In this document: one piece after another, positions 46,255 to 54,709 of the stretch
Position numbering within the stretch: position 1 is the first letter of the stretch
Layout: each line of letters begins with the position of its first letter
Notes under the pieces: generated by a model
Told to the model about the DNA's origin: nothing
The model's database searches: none
What the model saw: the letters and a program-made list of their open reading frames with translations, nothing else
NCBI GenBank assembly: GCA_015243575.1
Contig: CP042469.1
Span: 2,384,929 to 2,448,928, forward strand
Length of the DNA stretch: 64,000 nucleotides
DNA from: Clostridiales bacterium
GTDB taxonomy: Bacteria; Bacillota; Clostridia; Peptostreptococcales; Anaerovoracaceae
Direction: 5' to 3'
Program-made: the position numbers and the translations under genes

Positions 46255-46393
46255 TTTTCTTTCCTCCTCATATTCATCATAATGTACTCCCGAAAGATTA
46301 TCAATCTACGCTTCGTAGAGCTGTGGCAGATAATATTAATATGGGCTTTGCTTTTCTGTAATAGAAACCCAGTCGTAGATTATCTGCAATCAA

Positions 46394-46437
46394 AAGACGG
46401 CTGCTATTGAGGTTTTGATCTCAATAACAGCCGCCTT
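46394..46437 (-). terminator. Terminator of the padR-membrane protein operon
   Basis: An 18-bp stem with two non-Watson-Crick pairs around a GTTTTGAT loop (plus strand), followed by TTTTG on the minus strand, 12 bp after the stop codon at 46449. Confidence 0.8.
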
Positions 46438-46448
46438 CAATTTAATGA

Positions 46449-47111
46449 TTACCGACGTCGCTTATAAACAAAATAGTACGTTGCCAGAGGCCACCAAGCC
46501 AGTGCAAAAATGGGGTAGACTGCCCAGATGGTATGCGGTGTGGTGATCACATTCGTAGAAATGAAGAATGCCGCGCTCAGAAGTGTACCGCATATTGAAA
46601 ATGACATGGCATGCCCTCGTTTGGCAAGCCCAATGCTAAGCGGCCACCAAAGCAGTACATATGCCGGAAAAATAGCCCATGGGAATCCGGTATAGATCCG
46701 CATATTTAGTACAATATAGTAGGCGATCCCTACTGCGCTCAATCCGACAGCTGCCATCGGTCCATACGCCCTTTTGCCCAAAAAAACACAGATGGGCCAC
46801 AGAAGAACGGGGAAAATTGTGAAAGGCACCCATGGATAGGATGGTGAATTCATAAAATTATCTGCGGTGAAAAATGCGAGAATGACGAGCGAACCGATGA
46901 CCGAATACGCTTTGGCAGTACTCGGCCTCATCAGAGAGACGCTAAGCGGCCACCAGATCACAGCAAAGGAGGGGTAGATAAACCAAGGAGAACTCCACGA
47001 AGTCAGATAATTTGTGATAAAAAGAAAAACAATGATTACGATACTTCCCACAATGGAAAAGCCCATTGCATAACGGCGGTTATTTTCAATATACTTATTC
47101 AATGATATCAT
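46449..47111 (-). CDS. Repeat-built integral membrane protein (four WWP repeats)
   Basis: 220 residues from the ATG at 47111, overlapping the upstream gene by 17 bp. Eight hydrophobic segments arranged as four two-helix repeats, each ending in a version of W..YP.FA..WWP: WFIYPSFAVIWWPLSV, the weakest WVPFTIFPVLLWPI, WAIFPAYVLLWWPLSI and WAVYPIFALAWWPLAT. No catalytic motif is visible. It is the last gene of an operon with PadR and a related two-repeat protein. PadR-linked membrane proteins often respond to envelope stress; the specific role is unknown. Confidence 0.8.
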   Translation of the reverse strand: MISLNKYIENNRRYAMGFSIVGSIVIIVFLFITNYLTSWSSPWFIYPSFAVIWWPLSVSLMRPSTAKAYSVIGSLVILAFFTADNFMNSPSYPWVPFTIFPVLLWPICVFLGKRAYGPMAAVGLSAVGIAYYIVLNMRIYTGFPWAIFPAYVLLWWPLSIGLAKRGHAMSFSICGTLLSAAFFISTNVITTPHTIWAVYPIFALAWWPLATYYFVYKRRR

Positions 47112-47691
47112 CCTCTCTGTTTCTTTCACGAAGCTGGTTGAAATACATTGCAATAGGCCACCATATCACTGCAAAGGCTGGATATATAAACCAAATCGAT
47201 CGTGGGCTGTAGTAAAAATTCATAAATAGAAGAAGCGCTAGAATGAGGACAAAAGCTGCCACAGAGTATAGAAATGACATACTCTTTCCGCTTTTTTGAC
47301 GGAACCAATAAAAGAAAATCGACATAGGCCACCATATCACGGCGAATACAGGGTAAACAAACCAGATATGTTCGGGTGTGTAATAAAGATTGATAAAAAG
47401 GAATAGCACAGTGATGATAGCACCACCCCAAATCGAAAAACCAAGTGATAGTCCTAGGTTTTTGTTTTCTATGATCCGAGCACTGTCTACAAGTTCTTTC
47501 TGGATATCATCGATATCACCAAAATCCTCAATCGTGATTTGGATCGCTTCGTCTTCTGACTGACCCTGAGAAATCAAGTCAGCCACTTTATCGCTAAGAT
47601 CCTGGTTTATTTCCAGCATCATCTCAGTTTTTCTTTTGCTATCGGGAATATCCCGAAAAAGCCTGTTGATATGTGTTTCTATTTTTTTCAT
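47095..47691 (-). CDS. Membrane protein with N-terminal HAAS/DUF1700-like domain and two WWP repeats
   Basis: 198 residues. Residues 1-75 are a soluble helical domain (INRLFRDIPDSKRKTEMMLEI, IEDFGDIDDIQKEL) of the permease-prefix type regularly found next to PadR genes. The rest is four membrane helices in two repeats, WFVYPVFAVIWWPMSI and WFIYPAFAVIWWPIAM, the same unit as in the downstream gene. The start overlaps the padR stop by 4 bp. Confidence 0.8.
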   Translation of the reverse strand: MKKIETHINRLFRDIPDSKRKTEMMLEINQDLSDKVADLISQGQSEDEAIQITIEDFGDIDDIQKELVDSARIIENKNLGLSLGFSIWGGAIITVLFLFINLYYTPEHIWFVYPVFAVIWWPMSIFFYWFRQKSGKSMSFLYSVAAFVLILALLLFMNFYYSPRSIWFIYPAFAVIWWPIAMYFNQLRERNREDDIIE

Positions 47692-48017
47692 TCTAACCCC
47701 TCCATAAAAATGTCGATGATCTCGCGAGCTTTGTGCCAGTTTTTGATTTCTTCTTCAAGATAAGCCTCGCCAGATTCGGTTATACTATAATAACGGCGTC
47801 TGCTTCCATTGGATACATTGCCAAGATATGATTCGATATACCCCTTTTTTTCGAGCCTTTGGAAGACTGCATAGAGCGTTGCCTCTTTTATCTGAAACTC
47901 TTTACCAGTTCGGCTGGCAATCTCTTTTGAGATCTCATAGCCGTAACAGTCCTTTTCAAAAATCATCCGTAATATGATCGCGTCCAGATGCCCCCGTATA
48001 ATATCACTGCTTATCAA
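47688..48017 (-). CDS. PadR-family transcriptional regulator
   Basis: 109 residues, the short PadR form. RGHLDAIILRMIFEKDCYGYE, then IKEATLYAVFQRLEKKGYIES and GSRRRYYSITESGEAYL, give the winged helix and the start of the dimer helix. Usually a repressor of its own operon and neighbouring transporter genes. Triplicate repeats in the divergent region to the ABC gene are candidate binding sites. Confidence 0.93.
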   Translation of the reverse strand: MISSDIIRGHLDAIILRMIFEKDCYGYEISKEIASRTGKEFQIKEATLYAVFQRLEKKGYIESYLGNVSNGSRRRYYSITESGEAYLEEEIKNWHKAREIIDIFMEGLE

Positions 48018-48067
48018 TAAAACTCCTCCTTATCCTTGCCTCAAAGATGCCTCAACGCAACGGAGAA

Positions 48068-48143
48068 TACTCTGTCAGGCAGTACTCTATCAGGCATAGT
48101 TATTTTAGCACAATTATCGTAGCATGAATTACTCTATCTGTCA
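48068..48143. promoter_or_regulatory. Three direct repeats between padR and the ABC exporter
   Basis: TACTCTRTCWGKCA at 48068-48081, 48083-48096 and 48130-48143. The third also lies within an ATTACT-N11-AGTAAT inverted repeat. Candidate operators controlling both divergent genes. Confidence 0.5.
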
Positions 48144-48280
48144 AAGTAATTTTTATATTTTTTATCACGTGCAGTAAATAACACTTTTGAATCCCATAAA
48201 ATAACCTTGAGATTCAAAGATTACTTACTTTCTTACGATTGTATGTTTAATTTGACCACATAAAGTGGTAATATAAAGCT

Positions 48281-50032
48281 ATGAGTAAAGAAAATATAAA
48301 CACACAAAAAACCTCCTATTTGATTAAGAGGTTCATACCTTATTTCAAGCCCTACAAGCACATCCTTGCATTGGATCTGTTCTGCGCCACTCTGACTACC
48401 TTATGTGATCTGGTTTTACCCGTGATTGTACGAAGCCTGACAAATAAAGCTGCATATCATTTAGAGCAGCTAACCCCCAGGCTGATCCTGACCATAGGCA
48501 CGATCTATCTGGCGCTGCGTATTGTTGATGTAATTGCCAACTATTATATGGCCAGCGTCGGCCATATCATGGGTGCTCGTATCGAAACGGATATGCGAAA
48601 GGATTTATTTGAGCATTTGCAGCAGCTTTCTTATTCCTTCTATAACAACACGAAGATCGGACAGCTGATGGCCCGAATCACCAGTGATTTGTTTGACGTT
48701 ACAGAGTTTGCCCATCATTGTCCGGAGGAATATTATATCGCCCTTGTAAAAATCACCGTAGCCTTCTGTATTTTAGGTGCAACAAACATATGGCTTACGC
48801 TGCTGATCTTTGCATTAATCCCGGTCATGATCATTTTTGCAATGCGATATAGTCTCAAAATGAGAACTGCATTTAAAAAATCCCGAAATCAACTGGGAGA
48901 AATCAATGCGCAAGTGGAAGACAGCCTACTCGGGGTGCGGGTGGTAAAATCCTTTGCCAATGAAGATCTTGAGGCAGAGAAATTTAGAAAAGGCAATGAG
49001 GGGTTCCTCGACGCGAAAAAGGAAGTCTATAAGTATATGGCTGCATTTCAGAGCACGACCCGCTTTTTCGACGGGCTCATGTATCTTGTTGTAGTGGTTG
49101 CCGGGGCGATTTTCATGATGAAAGGACTCATAACCCCGGGAGATTTTATGGCATATCTCCTGTATGTTGTCATGCTCCTTGCGACGGTAAGAAGAATCGT
49201 GGAATTCACAGAGCAATTCCAGCGCGGTATGACCGGCATCGAACGTTTTATTGAAGTGATGGACGAAGAGGTCGAGATCAAAGATGCAGCTGACGCAATT
49301 CCGGTACAGAAAGTAAAAGGAAATATACGGTTTGACCATGTCAGCTTCCATTATAAAGATGATGATGAGAATGTGTTGACCGATCTTAATTTTGAGATCA
49401 AAGAGGGAGAAAACATTGCATTGGTAGGGCCGTCAGGCGCAGGAAAGACAACACTCTGCAATCTGATCCTGCGGTTTTATGATATCACGGCAGGTTCCAT
49501 ACAGGTTGATGGAAACGATATCCGAAATGTCACAACACATAGTCTGCGATCCCAAATCGGAATGGTTCAGCAAGATGTCTATCTGTTCTCAGGTACCGTT
49601 TACGATAACATTGAATACGGAAGACCGGGAGCAACCCACGAAGAAATCGAAAAAGCTGCCAGGCTGGCAGGCGCAGACAAATTTATCGAAGAACTGCCAG
49701 ATGGCTACAATACCTACGTGGGCGAGCGGGGCGTTAAATTATCAGGCGGACAAAAGCAGAGAATTAGTATCGCACGGGTGTTCCTGAAAAATCCCCCGAT
49801 CCTGATCCTGGATGAAGCGACATCTGCCCTTGACAATGAGAGCGAACGGCTGGTTCAGCAATCTCTGGAAGAGCTTACAAAGGGACGAACCACCCTAACC
49901 ATTGCCCATCGACTGACGACGATCAAGAATGCAACGAAAATATTCGTCCTCACCGACGACGGGATTGAAGAGTCGGGAAATCATGAAGAGCTGCTGGCAA
50001 AAGGCGGCTTGTATGCGCGGCTCTGGATGTAA
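48281..50032 (+). CDS. ABC exporter, fused permease-ATPase
   Basis: 583 residues. Six membrane helices in the first ~320 residues, then the nucleotide-binding domain with Walker A GPSGAGKTTLC, Q-loop MVQQDVYLF, signature LSGGQKQRISIARV and Walker B ILILDEATSALD, followed by the switch His in TIAHRLTT. A homodimer is expected as no partner half-transporter is adjacent. Likely drug, lipid or peptide export. The ribosome site before the ATG at 48281 is weak. Divergent from padR, which may control it. Confidence 0.93.
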   Translation: MSKENINTQKTSYLIKRFIPYFKPYKHILALDLFCATLTTLCDLVLPVIVRSLTNKAAYHLEQLTPRLILTIGTIYLALRIVDVIANYYMASVGHIMGARIETDMRKDLFEHLQQLSYSFYNNTKIGQLMARITSDLFDVTEFAHHCPEEYYIALVKITVAFCILGATNIWLTLLIFALIPVMIIFAMRYSLKMRTAFKKSRNQLGEINAQVEDSLLGVRVVKSFANEDLEAEKFRKGNEGFLDAKKEVYKYMAAFQSTTRFFDGLMYLVVVVAGAIFMMKGLITPGDFMAYLLYVVMLLATVRRIVEFTEQFQRGMTGIERFIEVMDEEVEIKDAADAIPVQKVKGNIRFDHVSFHYKDDDENVLTDLNFEIKEGENIALVGPSGAGKTTLCNLILRFYDITAGSIQVDGNDIRNVTTHSLRSQIGMVQQDVYLFSGTVYDNIEYGRPGATHEEIEKAARLAGADKFIEELPDGYNTYVGERGVKLSGGQKQRISIARVFLKNPPILILDEATSALDNESERLVQQSLEELTKGRTTLTIAHRLTTIKNATKIFVLTDDGIEESGNHEELLAKGGLYARLWM

Positions 50033-50040
50033 GGTGAAGA

Positions 50041-50529
50041 CTATTGTAAAGCTTCTATTGCAATACTTCCCCCTCTGGCAATTTCAACGGGGCTGCTGAC
50101 CCGTCCGCGAAGTAGTTTTATCAGCTGGTCGTTTTCTTTTTCTGACCGCACGCATTCCAATAAAACAGAATCTTTATTAAAATCCAATATATTTACACCG
50201 TAAACCTGAGCAAATCGAAAGAGCTCTGTTTTTTCCGCTTCCGAGCACTTTAGAACCTTGAGATACATGAGCTCTTTGTTATGGATTGGAAGATCGGTAT
50301 AATCAATCACCTTGATCACCTCAACGACGCGGTTGATCTGTTTCTTGATCTGCTCAAATGTCGTATCATCGCTGGATAGGCCAATCGTCATTCTTGAAAT
50401 CGTCTCATCCTCCGTGGCACCTACCGTCAGGCTGTCCAGATTGTATGATTTCCCGGAAAATAGCCCTGAAATACGGGCAAGCACGCCCACCTCATTTTCG
50501 ACAAACAGGCAAAGCCATCGTTTCTTCAT
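50041..50529 (-). CDS. ilvN: Acetolactate synthase, regulatory (small) subunit
   Basis: 162 residues. N-terminal ACT domain (LFVENEVGVLARISGLFSGKSYNL, in which NEVGVLARI is the effector-binding loop) and the C-terminal ALS_ss_C domain. It gives valine feedback inhibition to IlvB and raises its activity. Overlaps ilvB by 4 bp. Confidence 0.95.
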   Translation of the reverse strand: MKKRWLCLFVENEVGVLARISGLFSGKSYNLDSLTVGATEDETISRMTIGLSSDDTTFEQIKKQINRVVEVIKVIDYTDLPIHNKELMYLKVLKCSEAEKTELFRFAQVYGVNILDFNKDSVLLECVRSEKENDQLIKLLRGRVSSPVEIARGGSIAIEALQ

Positions 50530-52268
50530 AGAAAAACCTCCTCCATTTCGCTGTCCATAATCATTTCGGTAAGCGGGCTTCCCGGCGGGACAATTGGCAG
50601 AACATTTTCCTCCGGCGCAATCATGAATTCGATTACCGTAGGAACAGAGCGATTCCTTCTCGCAGCCTGAAACGCCGCCTCTATCTCCTCAGACCGCGTC
50701 ACCCGAATGCCAGACGCGCCATAGCTTTCCGCCAGCTTGATAAAATCTGGAATATAGGGCGGACAGCTGCTTCCAGGATTGCTGCACTGCGCTTCGCATT
50801 GTTTTCGATACCGCAGACAGGTGCTGGAATAGTGTTTCTGATAGAATAACTGCTGCCACTGCCTCACATTGCCGAGGTAACCATTATTAAAGATACATAT
50901 GATCACGGGCAGCTCCTGAACCACAGCGGTCGCCATTTCCTGAAGATTCATCTGCATTCCACCGTCTCCGCATATGGCGATGACGTCTTTATCAGGGTTT
51001 CCCAGTTTTGCGCCCAAGGCGGCAGGGAATCCGTATCCCATGGTCCCCAGCCCCCCGGAGGTCAACATCATCCTGTTTTCATCCAGCTCCAAAAACTGCG
51101 TCGTCCATAGCTGATTCTGACCAACATCGGTCACTACAATAGAATTTTGAAAGCTATGGTTTATTTGCTCAAGAATCCCTTGGGGTGTAAGTCCTTCGCT
51201 CTTTCTCTTCAGCGGATAAGCTTCTTTCCATCCTGCGATTTCACTGAGCCAGTCCCTGCAGTCCAAACGGCTTGTTTTTTTCAGCAGCAGTTCAATCGCT
51301 TTTTTCGCATCTGCAACGATAGGAATATCTACCTTGACGTTCCGGGAAATAGAGGCAGGATCAATATCAATATGGATCAGCGTGATATCTTTTGCAAAGG
51401 TCTCTGTCTTTCCTGTGATCCGGTCATTAAAACGAGTTCCGATGGAAAGCAGCACATCGCAGTCACTGATGGCCCGGTTCGCAGCATAACTTCCGTGGAT
51501 CCCAATATTACCAATATACAAAGGATGGTCTGTTGGAATGGCACCCTTTCCCATAATGGTTGTAACAACAGGCATTCCGATGGATTCAACAAGCTGTTTC
51601 ATTTCTTTCTGCCCTTGCGCAATATTGACTCCGCCGCCGATCAAAAGCAAAGGTCTCTTCGCCTGTGCAAGAACACCAATTGCTTTTTTGATTTGCCCCT
51701 CGTGGGCTGTACTTCCAGGCTTATAACCTCTGAGCGCAACCGTTTCAGGATAGGTATCCTCTCCAAGCGCACGCTGGATATCCTTCGGCAAATCTACTAC
51801 AACAACACCCGGCTTTCCGGTTCTCGCAATATAGAACGCCTTTTTAATAATTTCTCCGAGGTCTTTGCGATCTCGAACCGTAACAGAATACTTGCAGATA
51901 TTCCTTGTGATGCCCACGATGTCAACCTCTTGAAACGCATCATTTCCAATCAGGCTTGTGGCCACCTGGCCCGTAAAACAGACCAGCGGCACGCTGTCAT
52001 AATTGGCTGTCGCAATACCGGTGACCAGATTGGTTGCCCCGGGACCGCTTGTTACGAGACAAACCCCTGTTTTACCCGTGGATCGCGCGTAACCATCCGC
52101 CGCATGGATCAACCCCTGTTCGTGGCGAGGAAGAATCACCTCAATCTCATTCTGCCCATACAGGGCATCAAAAAGATCGATTGCCTGACCGCCCGGATAA
52201 CCAAACAAGATTTCAACCTGTTCTTCCTTTAATGCTTTTACAAAAAGCTCCGCACCTGAGATTTCCAT
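50526..52268 (-). CDS. ilvB: Acetolactate synthase, catalytic (large) subunit
   Basis: 580 residues, AGGAGG before the ATG at 52268. Thiamine diphosphate enzyme: catalytic Glu in LPRHEQGLIHAADGYAR, the GPGATNLVTGIATA segment, and ThDP/Mg site GDGGMQMNLQEM...NNGYLG. It makes acetolactate from pyruvate for valine and leucine (or acetohydroxybutyrate for isoleucine). Near residue 485 there is an inserted loop with four cysteines (CLRYRKQCEAQCSNPGSSCP). The TetR operator at 52292 lies between promoter region and ribosome site, so this step is probably repressed by the neighbouring TetR protein. Confidence 0.96.
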   Translation of the reverse strand: MEISGAELFVKALKEEQVEILFGYPGGQAIDLFDALYGQNEIEVILPRHEQGLIHAADGYARSTGKTGVCLVTSGPGATNLVTGIATANYDSVPLVCFTGQVATSLIGNDAFQEVDIVGITRNICKYSVTVRDRKDLGEIIKKAFYIARTGKPGVVVVDLPKDIQRALGEDTYPETVALRGYKPGSTAHEGQIKKAIGVLAQAKRPLLLIGGGVNIAQGQKEMKQLVESIGMPVVTTIMGKGAIPTDHPLYIGNIGIHGSYAANRAISDCDVLLSIGTRFNDRITGKTETFAKDITLIHIDIDPASISRNVKVDIPIVADAKKAIELLLKKTSRLDCRDWLSEIAGWKEAYPLKRKSEGLTPQGILEQINHSFQNSIVVTDVGQNQLWTTQFLELDENRMMLTSGGLGTMGYGFPAALGAKLGNPDKDVIAICGDGGMQMNLQEMATAVVQELPVIICIFNNGYLGNVRQWQQLFYQKHYSSTCLRYRKQCEAQCSNPGSSCPPYIPDFIKLAESYGASGIRVTRSEEIEAAFQAARRNRSVPTVIEFMIAPEENVLPIVPPGSPLTEMIMDSEMEEVFL

Positions 52269-52291
52269 TCTTTCCTCCTATTCCAAGGCAA

Positions 52292-52309
52292 TGCAAGTGA
52301 ACACTTGCA
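52292..52309. promoter_or_regulatory. Operator for the neighbouring TetR regulator in front of ilvB
   Basis: TGCAAGT-GAAC-ACTTGCA, perfect 7-bp arms (extending to 9 bp with flanking AA/TT), 24 bp before the ilvB start. The same arms with the same 4-bp gap occur at the tetR promoter (53136-53153). Confidence 0.8.
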
Positions 52310-52317
52310 TTTCATGT

Positions 52318-52358
52318 AATTTTAATGGCACCATCTGTTTGACGGTACCATTAAAATT
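52318..52358 (-). promoter_or_regulatory. Long hairpin in the ilvB leader region
   Basis: On the minus strand AATTTTAATGGTACC pairs with GGTGCCATTAAAATT (one U-G pair) around an 11-base loop. No T tract follows, so it does not look like a terminator. It may be an RNA structure or a second operator. Confidence 0.45.
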
Positions 52359-52447
52359 CTTCTATTTAGATCTGTTCTAAATATATAAGGATTGTAAGTT
52401 CGTTAAGATATCCAAATGGTTAATGAATAACGTTTCGTTTCCTCTTT

Positions 52448-53026
52448 TCAGGCATGCTGTATCCCGGTGAGAAACAAGGATATGCTGTTTCTAATGTATT
52501 CTTCCTGCTTTACCCCTGTCAATTCGTCTCCGAAGGATGCTTTCAGAAAAGTAAAGCCAAAGGTGGCCGAAAAGATGGTCATGGCAAGGGATTCAAAATC
52601 ACAGCTTTCGATTTTACCCCTTTGATGCATCTGTTCAAAGTACGAAATCAATGCCTTCAAGAAGGCTTCTGGAATTTTCATAATATATGGCTTGGTCTCT
52701 TCATAGATCTGCGGAGCGCGCAGACCCACCGAAAGGCTGACAAAATCCTGTGTGACACGCTGCAGGTAATTTCTCATGAACATTTCCAGATCAGGCTGCA
52801 GTTCCCATTTCACATTCTGAAAGACAGCCTGTGACACATTTGCCCGCCATTTCTCCTGCTCCATACCCGATAATACGATATCCTTCTTCCCGTCGAACTT
52901 TCGAAATATGGTGCATTCATTGACGTGGGACCTGCTTGCGATATCCTTCGTCGTTGTTGCAACATAGCCCTTTTCCTTGATGAGCTCCATCGTGGCATCG
53001 ATTATTTTTTGTCTGGTTTCGTCCAA
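52448..53026 (-). CDS. TetR/AcrR-family repressor of ilvBN and itself
   Basis: 192 residues from a TTG at 53026, chosen because GGAGG stands seven bases upstream; the longer reading to 53140 has no ribosome site and overlaps the operator. DETRQKIIDATMELIKEKGY, then TTKDIASRSHVNECTIFRKFDGKKDI, is the TetR helix-turn-helix; the remainder is the helical ligand-binding domain. TGCAAGT-N4-ACTTGCA sites at its own start of transcription and before ilvB point to control of branched-chain amino acid synthesis. Confidence 0.9.
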   Translation of the reverse strand: MDETRQKIIDATMELIKEKGYVATTTKDIASRSHVNECTIFRKFDGKKDIVLSGMEQEKWRANVSQAVFQNVKWELQPDLEMFMRNYLQRVTQDFVSLSVGLRAPQIYEETKPYIMKIPEAFLKALISYFEQMHQRGKIESCDFESLAMTIFSATFGFTFLKASFGDELTGVKQEEYIRNSISLFLTGIQHA

Positions 53027-53043
53027 TGCTGATCCTCCGTACG

Positions 53044-53118
53044 AATGCTGTTCCACGTGCAATTGCTGATCTTCCTCGTGCAAATGCTGTACCTCATGCA
53101 AATGCTGTTCCTCGTGCA
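53044..53118. repeat. Four ~18-bp repeats in the tetR leader
   Basis: AATGCTGTTCCTCGTGCA-type units at 53044 (18 bp), 53062 (21 bp), 53083 (18 bp) and 53101 (18 bp), each ending in TGCA, between the operator and the TTG start codon. Confidence 0.8.
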
Positions 53119-53135
53119 AATGCAAGACCTGACCG

Positions 53136-53153
53136 TGCAAGTGATTACTTGCA
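53136..53153. promoter_or_regulatory. TetR operator at its own promoter
   Basis: TGCAAGT-GATT-ACTTGCA, directly downstream of and touching the -10 box. Same arms and gap as the ilvB site. Confidence 0.8.
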
Positions 53154-53181
53154 TTCTATCTTGTTTCTACGGAAGTGTCAA
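53153..53181 (-). promoter_or_regulatory. Promoter of the tetR gene next to ilvB
   Basis: Minus-strand TTGACA (53176-53181) and TAGAAT (53153-53158) with a 17-bp spacer. Confidence 0.8.
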
Positions 53182-53260
53182 GAAAAATAAACTCGTAGGC
53201 CCATTGTTGTTTGTTTGCTTTATTGAACAATCAGAAGAACGCGCAGCCAAAGCCACCTCT

Positions 53261-54658
53261 TTAACCTTTGCTATTGATAGGATATTCCTTCTGCTTCAGT
53301 TTCACGTAGATAAAGAAGGGAATACCGATCAGGATCAGCAGAAAACCATACATAACGTACTCCGCCCCTGACCCGAAGACTGTGTACACTGAGTAGTAAA
53401 AGGCGATCAGGCTGACGGCTCCTTTGCGGATAAAGTCCATGATGTTCAGCGGTCTTCGGAATTGTACTGACAACATCAGATCTGAAGCCGCTCCAAATGC
53501 ATAAAAGATCAGGTAGGATACAACCGCCAGAAGCACCAGAAAATTATAAAGGCTTATGCTCGTATTGAAATAGCTCAGGAACATGACAACTGACATAAGA
53601 ACTCCATTGAGCAGCAGAGCGAAATCCGGTGTCCGATATTTCGGATGGGTCTGAGCAAACTTTTTAGGAAATAGTCCCTGCTCTCCCAGTGAGTAAGCAA
53701 CACGTGCGCCTGACAAAATCCACGCGCCTATGCATCCAAAGGCCGAAACAACGACGCCCAGAGAAATCAATCCGCCTGCCCAGTACCCGCCGGTAGCCTG
53801 TTGTATGATATCTGAAAAAGGTGAAGCTGAAGCAACCAGCTTATCCTGAGGCATATTTCCCGCCGCCAGGATGATGAGAATCAGATAGATTAGGACAACA
53901 AATATCGTTCCGATCAATGTAGCCTTTTTCACCGTAGCAGCATCTTTGACTTCTCCTGCGTTGACACTCGCCCCCTCAAACCCGATAAAGGACCAAAGGG
54001 CGAAGGCAACCGCAATAGGAAGCGTGGAGATTCCGCTTACGTCTGGACTGCTGACAGTGCTGTAATTTTGCGGATCAATGTGGAACGCTGCAATTACCAT
54101 AAAAAGCAGCAGCGGCACCAGCTTCACCAGTGTCAGAATCAAATTGAGGTTTCCCGCCGCTTTAACGCCCAAATAGTTGATGGCAGTATAAATCCAAATG
54201 ACCACCACCGATAAAACGATCTGACTGAGCGTACTGTTGGCCAGTGCGGGGAAGAAATATCCAGCGTAGCTGATTCCGCCTACGATAATTGCTCCGTTTG
54301 CGATCCAGCACCCACACCAGTAGGACCAACCGACGATAAAGGCGGGCAAGTCTCCGAAGGCTTCTTTTGTATAAGCGACAGCCGATCCGGTTACCGGGCT
54401 GCGCTCTCCCAACCGAGCAAAGGATACGGCCAGAAAGACTGTTCCGAGCCCGGTGATGACTAGTCCGAGAAAAGAAGCTTTGGGGTTGCTCAATTGAGCA
54501 AACCCCTGGGGTAGCATATAAATTCCGGTACCGATCATTTGCCCCACGATGATTGCCGTTGCCGACCATAGTCCGATTTCCCTTTTCAGTTGACCGGATT
54601 GCTCTCCCGAGCAGGTAGGACTGGACGATCGATCCCTGATATTCTTAATCAATTTCAT
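53261..54658 (-). CDS. APC-superfamily amino acid permease
   Basis: 465 residues with about twelve membrane helices. REIGLWSATAIIVGQMIGTGIYMLPQ holds the GXGI(Y) substrate-backbone loop of helix 1, and WSFIGFEGASVNAGEVKDA the helix 6 region of the APA (basic amino acid/polyamine antiporter) subfamily. A soluble Ser-rich N-terminus precedes helix 1. As the last gene of the amino acid fermentation operon it probably imports the amino acid that the operon degrades, or exchanges it for a product. Confidence 0.92.
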   Translation of the reverse strand: MKLIKNIRDRSSSPTCSGEQSGQLKREIGLWSATAIIVGQMIGTGIYMLPQGFAQLSNPKASFLGLVITGLGTVFLAVSFARLGERSPVTGSAVAYTKEAFGDLPAFIVGWSYWCGCWIANGAIIVGGISYAGYFFPALANSTLSQIVLSVVVIWIYTAINYLGVKAAGNLNLILTLVKLVPLLLFMVIAAFHIDPQNYSTVSSPDVSGISTLPIAVAFALWSFIGFEGASVNAGEVKDAATVKKATLIGTIFVVLIYLILIILAAGNMPQDKLVASASPFSDIIQQATGGYWAGGLISLGVVVSAFGCIGAWILSGARVAYSLGEQGLFPKKFAQTHPKYRTPDFALLLNGVLMSVVMFLSYFNTSISLYNFLVLLAVVSYLIFYAFGAASDLMLSVQFRRPLNIMDFIRKGAVSLIAFYYSVYTVFGSGAEYVMYGFLLILIGIPFFIYVKLKQKEYPINSKG

Positions 54659-54709
54659 AAGCTTACCAACTTTCTATACTTGAGAGAAATATTGGCTGGA
54701 ACCATGGGT

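Noticed and set aside
51147-52232. 361-codon rightward frame opposite ilvB
   Set aside because: No recognisable protein; mirror of a strongly conserved gene.
52269-52447. T-box leader for ilvBN
   Set aside because: No T-box bulge sequence or terminator/antiterminator pair was recognised; the leader is short and contains a TetR-type operator instead.
53027-53140. Histidine-rich N-terminal extension of the TetR protein
   Set aside because: It would start at a TTG inside the operator without a ribosome site; a TTG at 53026 with GGAGG seven bases upstream is better.
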